Shown here: positions 19,199 to 28,290 of the stretch, piece after piece
Numbering within the stretch: position 1 is the first letter of the stretch
Layout: each line of letters opens with the position of its first letter
Assembly: GCA_001310555.1 (NCBI GenBank)
Contig: BAXO01000003.1
Coordinates: forward strand, 37,044-101,043
Direction: 5' to 3'
From: Bacillus sp. JCM 19058
GTDB taxonomy: Bacteria; Bacillota; Bacilli; Bacillales_H; Bacillaceae_D
DNA length: 64,000 nucleotides
Notes under the pieces: generated by a model
What the model was told of the DNA's origin: nothing
The model's input: only the letters and a program-made list of their open reading frames with translations
The model's database searches: none
Position numbers and translations under genes: made by a program

Positions 19199-19230
19199 AT
19201 AAAGCGTTTCCCCAAATTTGAGAGGGGAAA
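19180..19230 (+). promoter_or_regulatory. Putative translational attenuator: mutually exclusive hairpins over the isochorismatase ribosome binding site
   Basis: Segment 1 GGGGAAAACG (19180-19189, within the leader peptide) can pair with segment 2 CGTTTCCCC (19205-19213; nine pairs, one bulge). Segment 2 can instead pair with segment 3 GGGGAAA (19224-19230; seven perfect pairs), which contains the ribosome binding site of the next gene. The two structures exclude one another, so translation of the leader can decide access to the downstream start. Seen directly as complementarity; the control is inferred. Confidence 0.5.
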
Positions 19231-19235
19231 AATAT

Positions 19236-19793
19236 TTGAAACAAATACTATTAATCATTGATGCTCAGCAGGAATTAATTGAAGGGAATCAAGAAGAGAG
19301 TGCTGTTTACAAAAAGGAACAACTTATCACAAATATCAATGCAGTGATTGAAAAAGCAAATAATATTAATGTTCCTGTTGTCTTTGTAAGGGACTTGGAG
19401 GTTGCAGAAGGTACAGGCAAAGGTTTTCAAGTTCATGAAAAAATTAATGTACCTACAAATGCAAATTTCTTTGAAAAAACTGCAACGAATTCGTTTCATG
19501 GTACAGGACTTCTAAATTACTTAAAATCTCAAGAGATTGGACATGTGGTTGTAATGGGATGTGCAACTCAACATTGCATAGACAGTGCAGTCCGAACGGC
19601 GACTATTAATGGATTGGATGTCACCTTAGTTGGAGATGGACATTCAACAACAGACGGCGATGTTTTAAGTGCGGAACAAATTATAAAGCACCATAACGAA
19701 ACTCTTCATGGACATTACAATGTTGAAAACTTTTCAATTGTAAGAAATTCAGAAGAAGAGTTATTCTATCCAACACATAATTCATATAGGTAA
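19236..19793 (+). CDS. Isochorismatase-family cysteine hydrolase
   Basis: Intact 185-residue enzyme. I start at TTG 19236, 8 bases past AGGGG; an in-frame TTG 18 bases earlier overlaps that site. The catalytic triad of the family is visible: Asp9 in LLIIDAQ, Lys81 in FFEKTATNSF, and Cys114 in GCATQHCIDSAV, with the usual following ATINGLDVTLVGDGHSTTD. Members hydrolyse amides or vinyl ethers (nicotinamide, isochorismate, carbamoyl compounds); the substrate here is not clear. Codon use is AT-rich like the surrounding island and unlike the flanking genes, suggesting transfer. Preceded by a putative leader-peptide attenuator, followed by a hairpin. Confidence 0.9.
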   Translation: MKQILLIIDAQQELIEGNQEESAVYKKEQLITNINAVIEKANNINVPVVFVRDLEVAEGTGKGFQVHEKINVPTNANFFEKTATNSFHGTGLLNYLKSQEIGHVVVMGCATQHCIDSAVRTATINGLDVTLVGDGHSTTDGDVLSAEQIIKHHNETLHGHYNVENFSIVRNSEEELFYPTHNSYR

Positions 19794-19810
19794 AAATGAA
19801 TTAGTAAAGC

Positions 19811-19852
19811 AATATCCCAATTTCTTAGTTCAATTTAAGAGATTGGGATATT
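19811..19852 (+). terminator. Hairpin after the isochorismatase gene
   Basis: AATATCCCAATTTCTTA and TAAGAGATTGGGATATT make a 17-base-pair stem with one mismatch, 18 bases after the stop, followed by a short T-containing tail. Likely terminator. Confidence 0.7.
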
Positions 19853-19962
19853 ATTATGGGTAAAAAAATTATTAAGATTGAATGGAATATAATTCAAAAC
19901 CCTAAAGTATGTGAAAGACTACACTTAAAGTAACGGGTGCGTTAGTTTAACAAACCAAATTT

Positions 19963-20003
19963 AAAAAGTCGGTTCCTTAGCGTATAGGAATTCGACTTTT
20001 TTT
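19963..20003. terminator. Bidirectional terminator between the island and the DUF418 gene
   Basis: AAAAAGTCG and CGACTTTTTTT flank an inner TTCCT/AGGAA stem. T-runs on both strands make it a terminator for both directions. The word TTAGCGTATA in its loop is repeated at 20018-20027. Confidence 0.7.
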
Positions 20004-20077
20004 AGTTTGCAATTTGCTTAGCGTATAAAATTCGCGTTTTGTCGATAGTGAGACGCTTTCTTCTTGAAGCGCCCTTT

Positions 20078-21260
20078 CTACATAACCTTCTTCTCTTGCT
20101 CTTGTACTTTGCGTGAATAAATCAGTCGTCGCAAAAGCGCATCCGCAGGCCCTGCTTGCCCTCTTTTTTCCAAAACGAAAGAGAATAAAACACCAATCAA
20201 CCAAGCTAATAGGGCGATTAATGCTGCACCTGTTGCGTGAACCATCCCGCCTATCCAAGTAACGGCTCTGAGAGGATAATGGCAATAATGGTCGATTGAA
20301 GGATATAGCAGGTGAGTGAACGTTTCCCTGCAGCTGCCAACGCGCGCGTAATCATTCCTAGCTTTTTCGATAATGGAATACTGAGTAATCCAAATAACGC
20401 TGCATACCCAATCCCACCAAAAACGCCTGTTAAAATTTGAACACCATATAGTACACCACCAACCATCGGATCTGGAGACCACATCCCAACCCCAATAAGC
20501 GTAATGGGTAACGCTCCAGCAACCGATACAAGAATGCCAACGATAGACATGATGGTTAGAAATTTGCGATGTTTCTCGGGTTGTAAAAGGATACCTTGTC
20601 TTCCCGCCCAAACACCTAACAATATGATAATGATAATTGGATAGAAAAGTAGCTAATTAACATGCCAAATGGGTAAGAAATCAATCGTTCAATTATTCCC
20701 ATTAAAGAGTAATCAGCCATTTCATAGGCAGCTGCATCGGACATAAAGAGCCCCAGTCCCATAGCCACTGCAGTGATGATAAAAAACGGCGTGAGTAAAG
20801 CCGATGTTATGAAAAGGAACCGATCCGACCGATAAAGCAACCAGCTTATTAGTAAAATAGCTAACCCATAGGGACCAAGAATTTCGCCGCCAAACACGAA
20901 AGTACCGTGAATCACCCCAAAGAGTAAAAGGAAATATCCTCTACGTCGAATTAACTTTTTGATATCTCTTCCAGACATGCCTTTTTCGATTTGACGATTA
21001 ACCACGATTGCTAATCCCATCCCGAATAATACGGCAAACATTGGATAAGCTCTGCTATCCAAGAAGATGAAACTTAAAAGATTTACGGTCTGATCTAACG
21101 ATGTCCCCCCAGCTGGACGAGTGTATACCCCTAATTCTACATTAAACAGGTAGGTTGGTGCATAAGCCATTGCAATTAATAAAAGCATAAATCCTCTTGC
21201 AATGTCCGGAGCAAGAGAACGTTTTGAATAATTAGCAGCATTCATTTCGTTATTTTTCAC
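20078..21260 (-). CDS. DUF418 family membrane protein (frameshifted)
   Basis: Polytopic membrane protein, about 390 residues after repair. I place the start at GTG 21260, five bases after GGGGTG. N-terminal signature SLAPDIARGFMLLLIAMAYAP, then FLDSRAYPMFAVLFGMGLAI and RRGYFLLLFGVIHGTFVFGGEILGPYGLAILL, typical of DUF418/YeiB proteins related to the acyltransferase-3 fold. The C-terminal DUF418 domain contains GKRSLTCYILQSTIIAIILS and, after the break near 20255, WIGGMVHATGAALIALLAWL. Breaks near 20645, 20620 and 20255. Function of the family is not established. Confidence 0.82.
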
Positions 21261-21481
21261 AAAGTCACCCCACAAAAAAAGATTTGTCTGTTTGTTTCCG
21301 TTAGTGTCAAAAGTTCGCAAAAACCATCAGAAACTCCGAAAAGGCTTATGCCACATTTCGTTGTTCCTGAACCTCTTGTCAGTTTTTTGGATTTTTATAT
21401 GATCGTCCGGTGGACCAGTCTTCGTGATACGCTACCGAGTAGTTGGTTACCAAACGTCCGATAGTTGGGCTGAAGCCATAT
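21261..21481. other. Upstream region of DUF418 gene and decayed sequence
   Basis: Contains the DUF418 upstream region and probably the 3' continuation of the broken IS256-type transposase. No intact gene. Confidence 0.35.
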
Positions 21482-21598
21482 TTACTTGAACCGTGAAGCA
21501 AAGAATTCTATCTCACGACTCGGAATATGAGCCAAGATATTTCGCATGAAGTGCACGTTGCATCTTTGCCAGGAGCACCCCAAGGCAGTAGCATTTCT
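21482..21598 (-). pseudogene. IS256-family (mutator) transposase remnant
   Basis: On the minus strand one frame reads LGCSWQRCNVHFMRNILAH and then IPSREIEFFASRFK, the very conserved C-x2-H-type segment of IS256 transposases (WQRC-x2-HFxRN). Only about 38 codons remain, with no flanking inverted repeats seen, so the element is a dead fragment. A different frame with a good ribosome binding site (ATG 21636) overlaps it and looked like a small peptide gene; the transposase reading is far more convincing. Confidence 0.7.
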
Positions 21599-21871
21599 TC
21601 AAGAGACGGATTAGAATTCGGATTCGGGTAAGGCATTGTTTCAACTCCTTTGGATTTGTTAGGACACTTACCTATCCGGAGTTGCCGATGACGTCTCCTT
21701 AATTAATTTCATTCAATCATATTCACAACACCCCCCTATTGCAGATAGCTAAAATATACATAAAAAAAAACAGCGTCACCACTGTCTTCAGTCATTTTCA
21801 TGTTCATTTGGAATGACTTTCGTCATTTTAATTTTTCGGAAAGTGGATTTCTTCTATGTAAGAACGGTATC

Positions 21872-22130
21872 AATTAGAAGCAAGACTTCCTAGAATGGCA
21901 ATCCCAAACACATTCCCCAGATCGTACATTATTTCTTCCATCGCTGAAGCATTACCAGCTTTTTCTACTGGCGTTCCAATCATAATAATAGGTGTTGCAA
22001 TCGCTAAAGTACCAGTCCCCGTACCAATGAGTATTAATGCAATGAGTAAAGTGGAATACTCTGACGGATGTCCTACAAAAAGCAGTCGCTATACCAAGTG
22101 ATAATATTAATTTCGGCCCACCTTCTGGGC
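21872..22130 (-). pseudogene. MFS drug exporter remnant (DHA2, QacA/SmvA-like)
   Basis: After two single-base corrections the minus strand reads LILIGTGTGTLAIATPIIMIG, then PVEKAGNASAMEEIMYDLGNVFGIAILGSLAS. The motif E-K-A-G-x-A-x-A-x-E-E-I-x-Y-D/E-L-G-x-V-F-G-I-A is characteristic of the second half of 14-helix DHA2 exporters. The rest of the gene is absent on both sides, so it is a deletion remnant. A hairpin AATGAC-TTTC-GTCATT lies just left, at about 21823-21838. Confidence 0.65.
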
Positions 22131-22326
22131 AGCAAGTCAAAGCATTAGGGAATCAGAGCGAAGATTCCCCTCCCCGCCCTTGCTTCCCTTAGGACTTTAT
22201 CATTATTAGCACTATCTAATTACTCCTTCATGCTTAGGCCCGAAAAATGATCGACATAATAGGTTGCGCATTGACGGATTTCTATTCGAGCAGCTTCGAG
22301 TGACTACTAGATATCGAAGTGTCCCT

Positions 22327-23488
22327 TCAATTTTGTGCAATCTTTTTTTCAATAATTCGGATTTCACGCTTCGCCATTTCTTCGATATATTCCTTCCCGG
22401 GGACGATCTGTTCTGGCGGGAACACTCCTTTTTTTACTGATTGTTCCGTTCCCGATCATTTGGGCGACGACTGAAATCGTATTAGCGGTCGCTCTTGCCA
22501 TGGCCGTGATATGATTCGTCCTATCATAAAAAGTGGTCATCTCGTATTCATACGTAGTTTTTTTTACCGTTTTTCTCTCCGGATACCATGACGCGAAGTA
22601 AGACTGCGTCATCTTTGCCTTTTAACGCAACGATTGGATCGAGCACCCTTAATAGCACGTCACGCGGTTTCACCTTTTTTTCCGTTAAGCTCGACTGCGT
22701 AATCATTTCGGGTCAGGTTCAAATCGATGAGCAGCTTAAATTTTTTTTGCGTGGCCAGGGTAACGAACGGTTTTATATTCCAGCTCGTTTAGAAAAGGGT
22801 AGGAGTGAGATAAGGTTGATGTTCCCCCTGATGTATGAAAGGCTTCCAGTGGACCGAATTTTTCAAAGTAGACCGTTTCGACCTCCGATAGCGAAGGGAC
22901 TTCCTGCTTCATGCCGTTACGGATTATTAAAGATGGAGACGTATAGTGATCCAAAACTCCTTCCATTGAAAAAAACGTGGTTATATTCAAGCGGAGGTTC
23001 AGGTCTGACTGGAATTCCGCCCACAAACATTTTAATCGATTCTACTCGTTCAAGCTTACTAACTCCATACCCAGCCAAAATATTGATCATCCTGGTGCAA
23101 CGCCTAAATCAGGAATGATGGACGTTCGTGCGGCTCTCGCCTTTTCGGTAAGCTCTAATACCTTATCGGTAATATGCCCAATATGACCACCGAGATCAAC
23201 AGCGCTAACTCCTACTTCGATTGCCGTTTCCGCAACAATTTCGTTAAAGGAATAAAAAAGAGCGTTAATAACGACATCATACTTGCCTATAAACTCGGCA
23301 AGCTTTATACGATTGCTAGCATCAAGACGAAAAGGCGTTAATTTGTCCGATTTGAATTGAGCGCAAACCTTTTTCGCACGAGAGACATCCAAATCAGCCA
23401 AGCCAACAGCCTTTACTTGATTACTTTGTATCAAATCGCGGGCCGCTTCCTTTCCCATTAAACCTGCGCCTAAGACAGCCACTTTCAT
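22327..23488 (-). CDS. Saccharopine/L-lysine 6-dehydrogenase-type NAD(P)-binding dehydrogenase (frameshifted)
   Basis: About 386 residues after repair. ATG 23488 follows GGGAGAG. Rossmann motif [20 protein letters not shown], then FDASNR-like [21 protein letters not shown], and [18 protein letters not shown] with [11 protein letters not shown], all typical of saccharopine dehydrogenase-like proteins that include lysine 6-dehydrogenase. The second part keeps [26 protein letters not shown] and [11 protein letters not shown]. Breaks near 23087, 22960-23030, 22740, 22610 and 22430. Last gene of the four-gene catabolic operon, 21 bases after the aldehyde dehydrogenase. A role in converting lysine to piperideine-6-carboxylate is inferred. 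Confidence 0.8.
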
Positions 23489-23509
23489 CTGCCGACTCTC
23501 CCTTCTGCT

Positions 23510-25014
23510 TTAATCTACATCTATTTGCGCTCGCTGTAGCTTGCCGCTGAAATCGATATAAATCGACTTCCATTCGGTAAAAACGTCTAATGCCGCTGTC
23601 CCTGAATCGCGATGCCCATTTCCCGTACCTTTCGTTCCTCCGAACGGCAAATGGATTTCAGCTCCCGTTGTGCCTGCATTGACATAGACGATTCCGCTAT
23701 CCAAATCACGCTGTGCGGCGAAGACTTTATTGACATCCTGTGTAAAAATCGAACTCGATAAGCCATAGGCGACATTATTGTTGACTTCAATTGCTTCAGC
23801 AAAGCTGTTCACTGGGATTAAGGACAGCACCGGGCCAAAAATTTCCTCTTGGGCAACCCGCATGGTAGGACTAACATCAGTAAACATCGTCGGAGCAAAG
23901 TAGTACCCATTCGCATGTTCCCCATCATCCATAACGTAACCGCCAGCAAGAAGCTTAGCTCCTTCCGCTTTACCAATGTCGATATAGCTTTTTATTTTCT
24001 CTACCGAGCTTTTATTAATAATCGGACCGACTTTCACGCCTTCATTCAAGCCGTTTCCCACCGTAAGCTTCGCCATTTCGGCTAAAAGCAAGCCTTCCAA
24101 TCGCTCTTTTACCCTTTCATGAACGATCACCCTGCTGCATGCAGTACATCGCTGACCGCTCGTTCCAAAAGCGCTCCAAATGATCCCTTCAACAACGAGA
24201 TCCAGATCGGCATCGTCCATCACAATGACTGCATTTTTACCGCCCATTTCAAGCGAAACTTTTTTTTCAGTTGCTCACCGCATTTGCCAGCAATCCTCCT
24301 TCCGACCTCATTTGAGCCAGTAAACGAAATCACCCGAATATCCTCATGCTCGACCAGCGCATTTCCTGCCGTAGGACCGGAGCCAAATACGACATTTAAG
24401 ACGCCTTTCGGCAAGCCTGCCTCTGTAAAAATTCTAGCAAGCTCGTAAGCCATCAATGGAGTTTCATTAGCAGGCTTCCAAACTACTGCATTACCGGCAA
24501 TGATCGCGGGAAACGATTTCCATGTGGCGATCGCAATCGGAAAATTCCACGGGGTAATAATGCCGACAACTCCTACCGGGGCGCGAACACTCATTGCAAA
24601 TTTGTCTTTTAACTCGGCAGGCGTCGTCTGTCCGAATAAGCGTCTCCCTTCACCAGCCATATAAAAGGCCATGTCGATTCCTTCCTGCACCTCACCCCGG
24701 GCTTCCTCAAGTACCTTTCCATTCTCCATCGTTAAAAGCTGTGACAGTCGTTCCTTCCTCTCTTTCATGATTGCTCCGACACGATAAAGTACCTCTGCAC
24801 GCTGTGGCGCGGGAACGAGCATCCATTCCTTTTGTGCCTTTTTAGCTGCTTTAACTGCATGATTGACTTCGTCAGCTGTTGATAATGGTACCTCAACCAA
24901 GCTTTCGCCTGTCGCAGGATTAATGACAGCCGTAAAGGATATACCCGGATTGTCAGCCCATTCGCCATCGATAAAGTTATTAAGCCTCTTTTCCTTTACA
25001 GGTTTATTCATCAT
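23510..25014 (-). CDS. Aldehyde dehydrogenase family protein (frameshifted)
   Basis: NAD(P)-dependent aldehyde dehydrogenase of about 500 residues. Start ATG at 25014 or 25011, with AAGGAGG about 11 bases upstream. NAD-binding [10 protein letters not shown] and [13 protein letters not shown], catalytic Glu in [11 protein letters not shown] (restored by removing one A near 24257) and catalytic Cys in [12 protein letters not shown] are present; the C-terminus [17 protein letters not shown] resembles semialdehyde-type enzymes such as piperideine-6-carboxylate or ketoglutarate-semialdehyde dehydrogenases. The raw frame also reads into the preceding TPP enzyme, an apparent fusion probably caused by one A lost in a run. 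Confidence 0.88.
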
Positions 25015-26687
25015 AGTGGCCAAGTCCTCCTTTTTGCTTGCTCGTTCCCTAATTTGCCGTATCGTCGATGAAACGGCGATTTGTTCTCGGTCGCTCTTAA
25101 CCTCAATCACTGCTGGTCGATTCGTTTTAAGTGCTGCTGTTAAAGAACGGTCAAATTCCTCCAAGGTGCTGGCAGAATACCCGTCTGCCTTCATACTTTT
25201 CGCTAGCGCCGCAAAATCAATGCTACCAAGCTCCGTTCCGATCACTCTCCCGGGATATGCCTTCTCCTGATGCATACGAATCGTGCCATACATGCGATTA
25301 TTGAACACAATACTAATGATCGGAATATTGTATCTGATCGCTGTTTCGAGCTCCTGTGCGGTCATCATAAAACCGCCGTCTCCAGACAAGGACACGATTG
25401 TACGGTCAGGCTGCGCCAGTTTTGCACCAAGTGCCGCCGGCATCCCGTAGCCCATCGCTCCAGAGGTCGGGCCAATATACGTATTTTGGACAGGAAACGG
25501 ATAAAAGGAGTGAAGCCAGCCGGCAAAATTGCCGGCATCATTCGAAAGGATCGCATTTTCTGGAAGGCGTTTCCGCAGGACGGCAATCAATTGCTGATGA
25601 AAGTCGTTAGCTGAAGGGGAAGACGATTTTTGGTATGCTCTGTGGCAAGCTTTCGTCCAGTTGTACCATGCTTGATCGACCTTTATTTCTAGCAATGCTT
25701 CCAAGCCTTGTTTGGCATCCGCCAGTACTCCTACCGTCGGAGCAAACACTTGACCGATGGATGCTTCAGCGATATCAAGATGAATAAGCTGTTGCTCCGG
25801 TGTAGGAATTGAATAATCTTGCGTGGTCACCTCTGACAGCCTCGTACCGACAGCGATAATGAGATCGGCCTCGTTGACCGTTTGCAAAGTCTCAATTGAT
25901 GTACCTAGGCCTAAATGTCCTGCGTATAGGCGGTGATTGTTTGGGAAGCTGTCATGGCGCCGGAAGGAAACCATAACCGGGAGCTCATACTTCTCAGCAA
26001 AAGCGACTAATGAGCCTTCAGCTTTGGAGCTTTTCACTCCACCACCGGCGATTACAAGCGGCTTGCTCGCTTCGTTTAACAGCTGTTCAACGGCCTTTAT
26101 TTCCCGCTGCGATGGCCGCGGCCGTAACTTTGTAACAGCTGGACGAAAGCTCATTTCTTTCTCCTTTATTAGCACATCCTCAGGAAGCGAAACGACCACC
26201 GGACCAGGTCGGCCTGTTTGTGCAATTCGCAGCGCCCTTTGGATAAGCTCTGGCACACGTCCTGCTTCATGAATTTCAATCGTCCACTTTGCGACCGGCG
26301 CAAAAATTGCGCCAGATCGATTTCCTGAAATCCTTCTCGCCCACGAAAATAACTATGAACCTGACCGAGAAGGACGAGCATCGGTGTTGAATCTTGATAG
26401 GCCGTATGCACTCCGATCGCTAAATTACTTGCACCAACTCCTCTTGTTGCCATGACGACGCCTGGCTTCCCGCTTGCTTTCGCATAGCCTTCTGCCATAA
26501 AGGAGGCCGCGCCTTCATGCCTCGCTGAAATTAAATCGATTGACTGTTCCTGATAAAGGGCATCCAGCACAGGTAAGTAGCTCTCACCAGGAACACAAAA
26601 CAAAGTAGAAATTCCTTCGATTTTTAAGCATTCGACGATGGCCTCAGCCCCCGTCATCAGCCTTGCTCCCTCAGAACCAGTCATCAT
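25004..26687 (-). CDS. Thiamine-pyrophosphate-dependent enzyme, acetolactate synthase-like (frameshifted)
   Basis: About 555 residues from ATG 26687 (GGGGGG upstream; overlapping the end of the aminotransferase). The N-terminal PYR domain has the catalytic Glu in SARHEGAASFMAEGYA. The central domain includes RPGPVVVSLPEDV. The C-terminal TPP domain shows GDGGFMMTAQELETAIRYNIPIISIVFNN, the GDG-x20+-NN cofactor motif. Breaks occur near 26300. The acetolactate-synthase fold includes decarboxylases such as those for 2-oxo acids. In this operon a 2-oxoadipate decarboxylase is a reasonable guess; an anabolic acetolactate synthase would be expected with ilv genes, which are absent. Corrected stop overlaps the next ATG. 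Confidence 0.85.
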
Positions 26688-27859
26688 CGCCCGCCCCCCT
26701 TTGTGCAAATACTTTTCATTCTTAATGCCGCTTCCTTCAAACGGTCAGTGCCGACAGTCAGTGACATTCTAAAATAACCCTCGCCTGCCGGTCCGAACGC
26801 AGTACCTGGAGTTACGATCACACCTTCCTCTTCAAGCAATGCTTCTGCAAAGCGAGCAGACGAGTCACCACTTGGAACAGGAGCCCAAATAAAAAATGTT
26901 GCATTCGGCTTTTTTACTTGAATACCATATGCGCAAAGGGCGGATAACATGACTTCCATCCGTTCTTCATATATAGCATTAGCAGTAGCTACCGAGCTAA
27001 ATCACTGTCAAGTGCAGATGCAGCTGCCTTTTGAATCGGAATGAACTGACTGGTGTCCGTATTGCTTTTCACAACCGATAAAGCGCTAAGCATCTTCTGA
27101 TTGCCGACAGCGTAACCGATACGCCAGCCAGCCATATGAAAGCTCTTCGATAGCGAGCCAAGCTCAATCGCCATAGATTTAGCACCAGCACTTGCATAAT
27201 GCTCGGCGCCTCATAATTACCAAAGGTAACTAAGCTATAAGCAGCATCGTGTGCCAAAGCAATGCGGTGCTGCTTTGCAAATGCTACCGCTTTTGCAAAA
27301 GTGTCTAACCCAATCGAAGCAGCCGTTGGATTGGCCGGATAGTTTAAAAACATCAGCTTTGCCCTTTTTAGCGTTGTAGTACTTATTTTTGCGAAATTAG
27401 GAATGTAGCCGCGCTTCTGATCAAGCTCGAAATAACAGCTCACTCCTCCTGCCAGCTGCACAGCTGTCCGGTAAACAGGATAACCGGGATCGGGAATAAG
27501 TACACGATCTCCATGATTAATGACAGCTGTAACCAAATGGGCAATCCCCTCTTTTGAGCCGATTAGTGCAAGAACTTCTGTTTCCGGATCTAACTCGACC
27601 CCGTACTTTCTTTTGTAAAACCTAGCCACCGCTTGACGAAATTCCGAAATGCCTCCATATGGGGAGTAGCGATGATTTTCCGCCTTCCCGATTTCCTCAC
27701 TGAGCCGCTCGATAACGAACGAAGGAGGCGCTAAATCCGGCGCGCTATCCCTAAATCGATCACATCGACTCCTTCTGCCTCCAGCTGCTTTTTCCTTTTA
27801 TGTTGCGTAGAAAACAAGTAAGGTGGCAAGTTGCTGACATTATCCGAAACAAACGGCAT
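26684..27859 (-). CDS. Class I/II PLP-dependent aminotransferase, DapL/LysN-like (frameshifted)
   Basis: About 390 residues from ATG 27859, with GGAGGAG upstream. Corrected N-terminus LPPYLFSTQHKRKKQLEAEGVDVIDLGI, then APDLAPPSFVIERL. Fold-type-I landmarks: GSKEGIAHLVTAVI, NYPANPTAA, HDAAYSLVTFG, and the PLP lysine in SLSKSFHMAGWRIGYAVG. The end has VTPGTAFGPAGEGYFRMSLT. The sequence is closest in style to LL-diaminopimelate and 2-aminoadipate aminotransferases. Breaks near 27730, 27195, 26985. First gene of the operon. Aminoadipate to 2-oxoadipate is an inferred role. Confidence 0.88.
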
Positions 27860-28290
27860 TACATCTCCTCCTTATACTGTCGGCAAACATATTTGAAAGG
27901 GAACGGACGCGTTAACGAAGCGCAATTGGTTAAGCTGAGGATGCACTCTGCTAAGACGAAGTTATTCACGAACGAACAAACATACGTAATTGAACGCCTT
28001 CCTATCACCTCACGTAACTAATTGTCACTGTACTTTAAGATTACCTTCCCTTTAAACATATGCAGATGTAGTTGGAAACAATAACCGTGCAAAAGAAACT
28101 TCCATAACAGCCTCATCAATTTACAGAAAAAATTAACAGGTTATTACATAGCGATGCCTAGCCGTTAGCCTCCCCCTGAAACTAAAGCTGGATAAAACTA
28201 AAACACCCATCAGAGGAGTTACTCTCTGATGGTGAAGATGCTCCCCCACCTCTTCTTTTTAAGAAGGAGGGATTTATGAGTTCCTTTATT
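27860..28290. other. Intergenic region between the LysR gene and the aminotransferase operon
   Basis: Holds the operon promoter (on the right part, minus strand) and the LysR terminator(s) near 28207-28270. A short plus-strand frame near 27800-28021 is a shadow of the aminotransferase start. No other gene. Confidence 0.4.
28207..28232 (-). terminator. Hairpin downstream of the LysR gene
   Basis: CCATCAGAG and CTCTGATGG form a perfect 9-base-pair stem with 8-base loop, about 58 bases past the LysR stop. A second weaker hairpin (CTTCTT/AAGAAG) with a T-run lies at about 28245-28270. Confidence 0.6.

Noticed and set aside
21508..21636. 42-codon frame with a good AAAGGAG site and a Cys/Thr-rich middle, at first a candidate ribosomally made peptide (lanthipeptide-like precursor)
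   Set aside because: The overlapping frame encodes the conserved WQRC-x2-HFMRN block of IS256 transposases, and no modification enzyme or transporter gene is adjacent.
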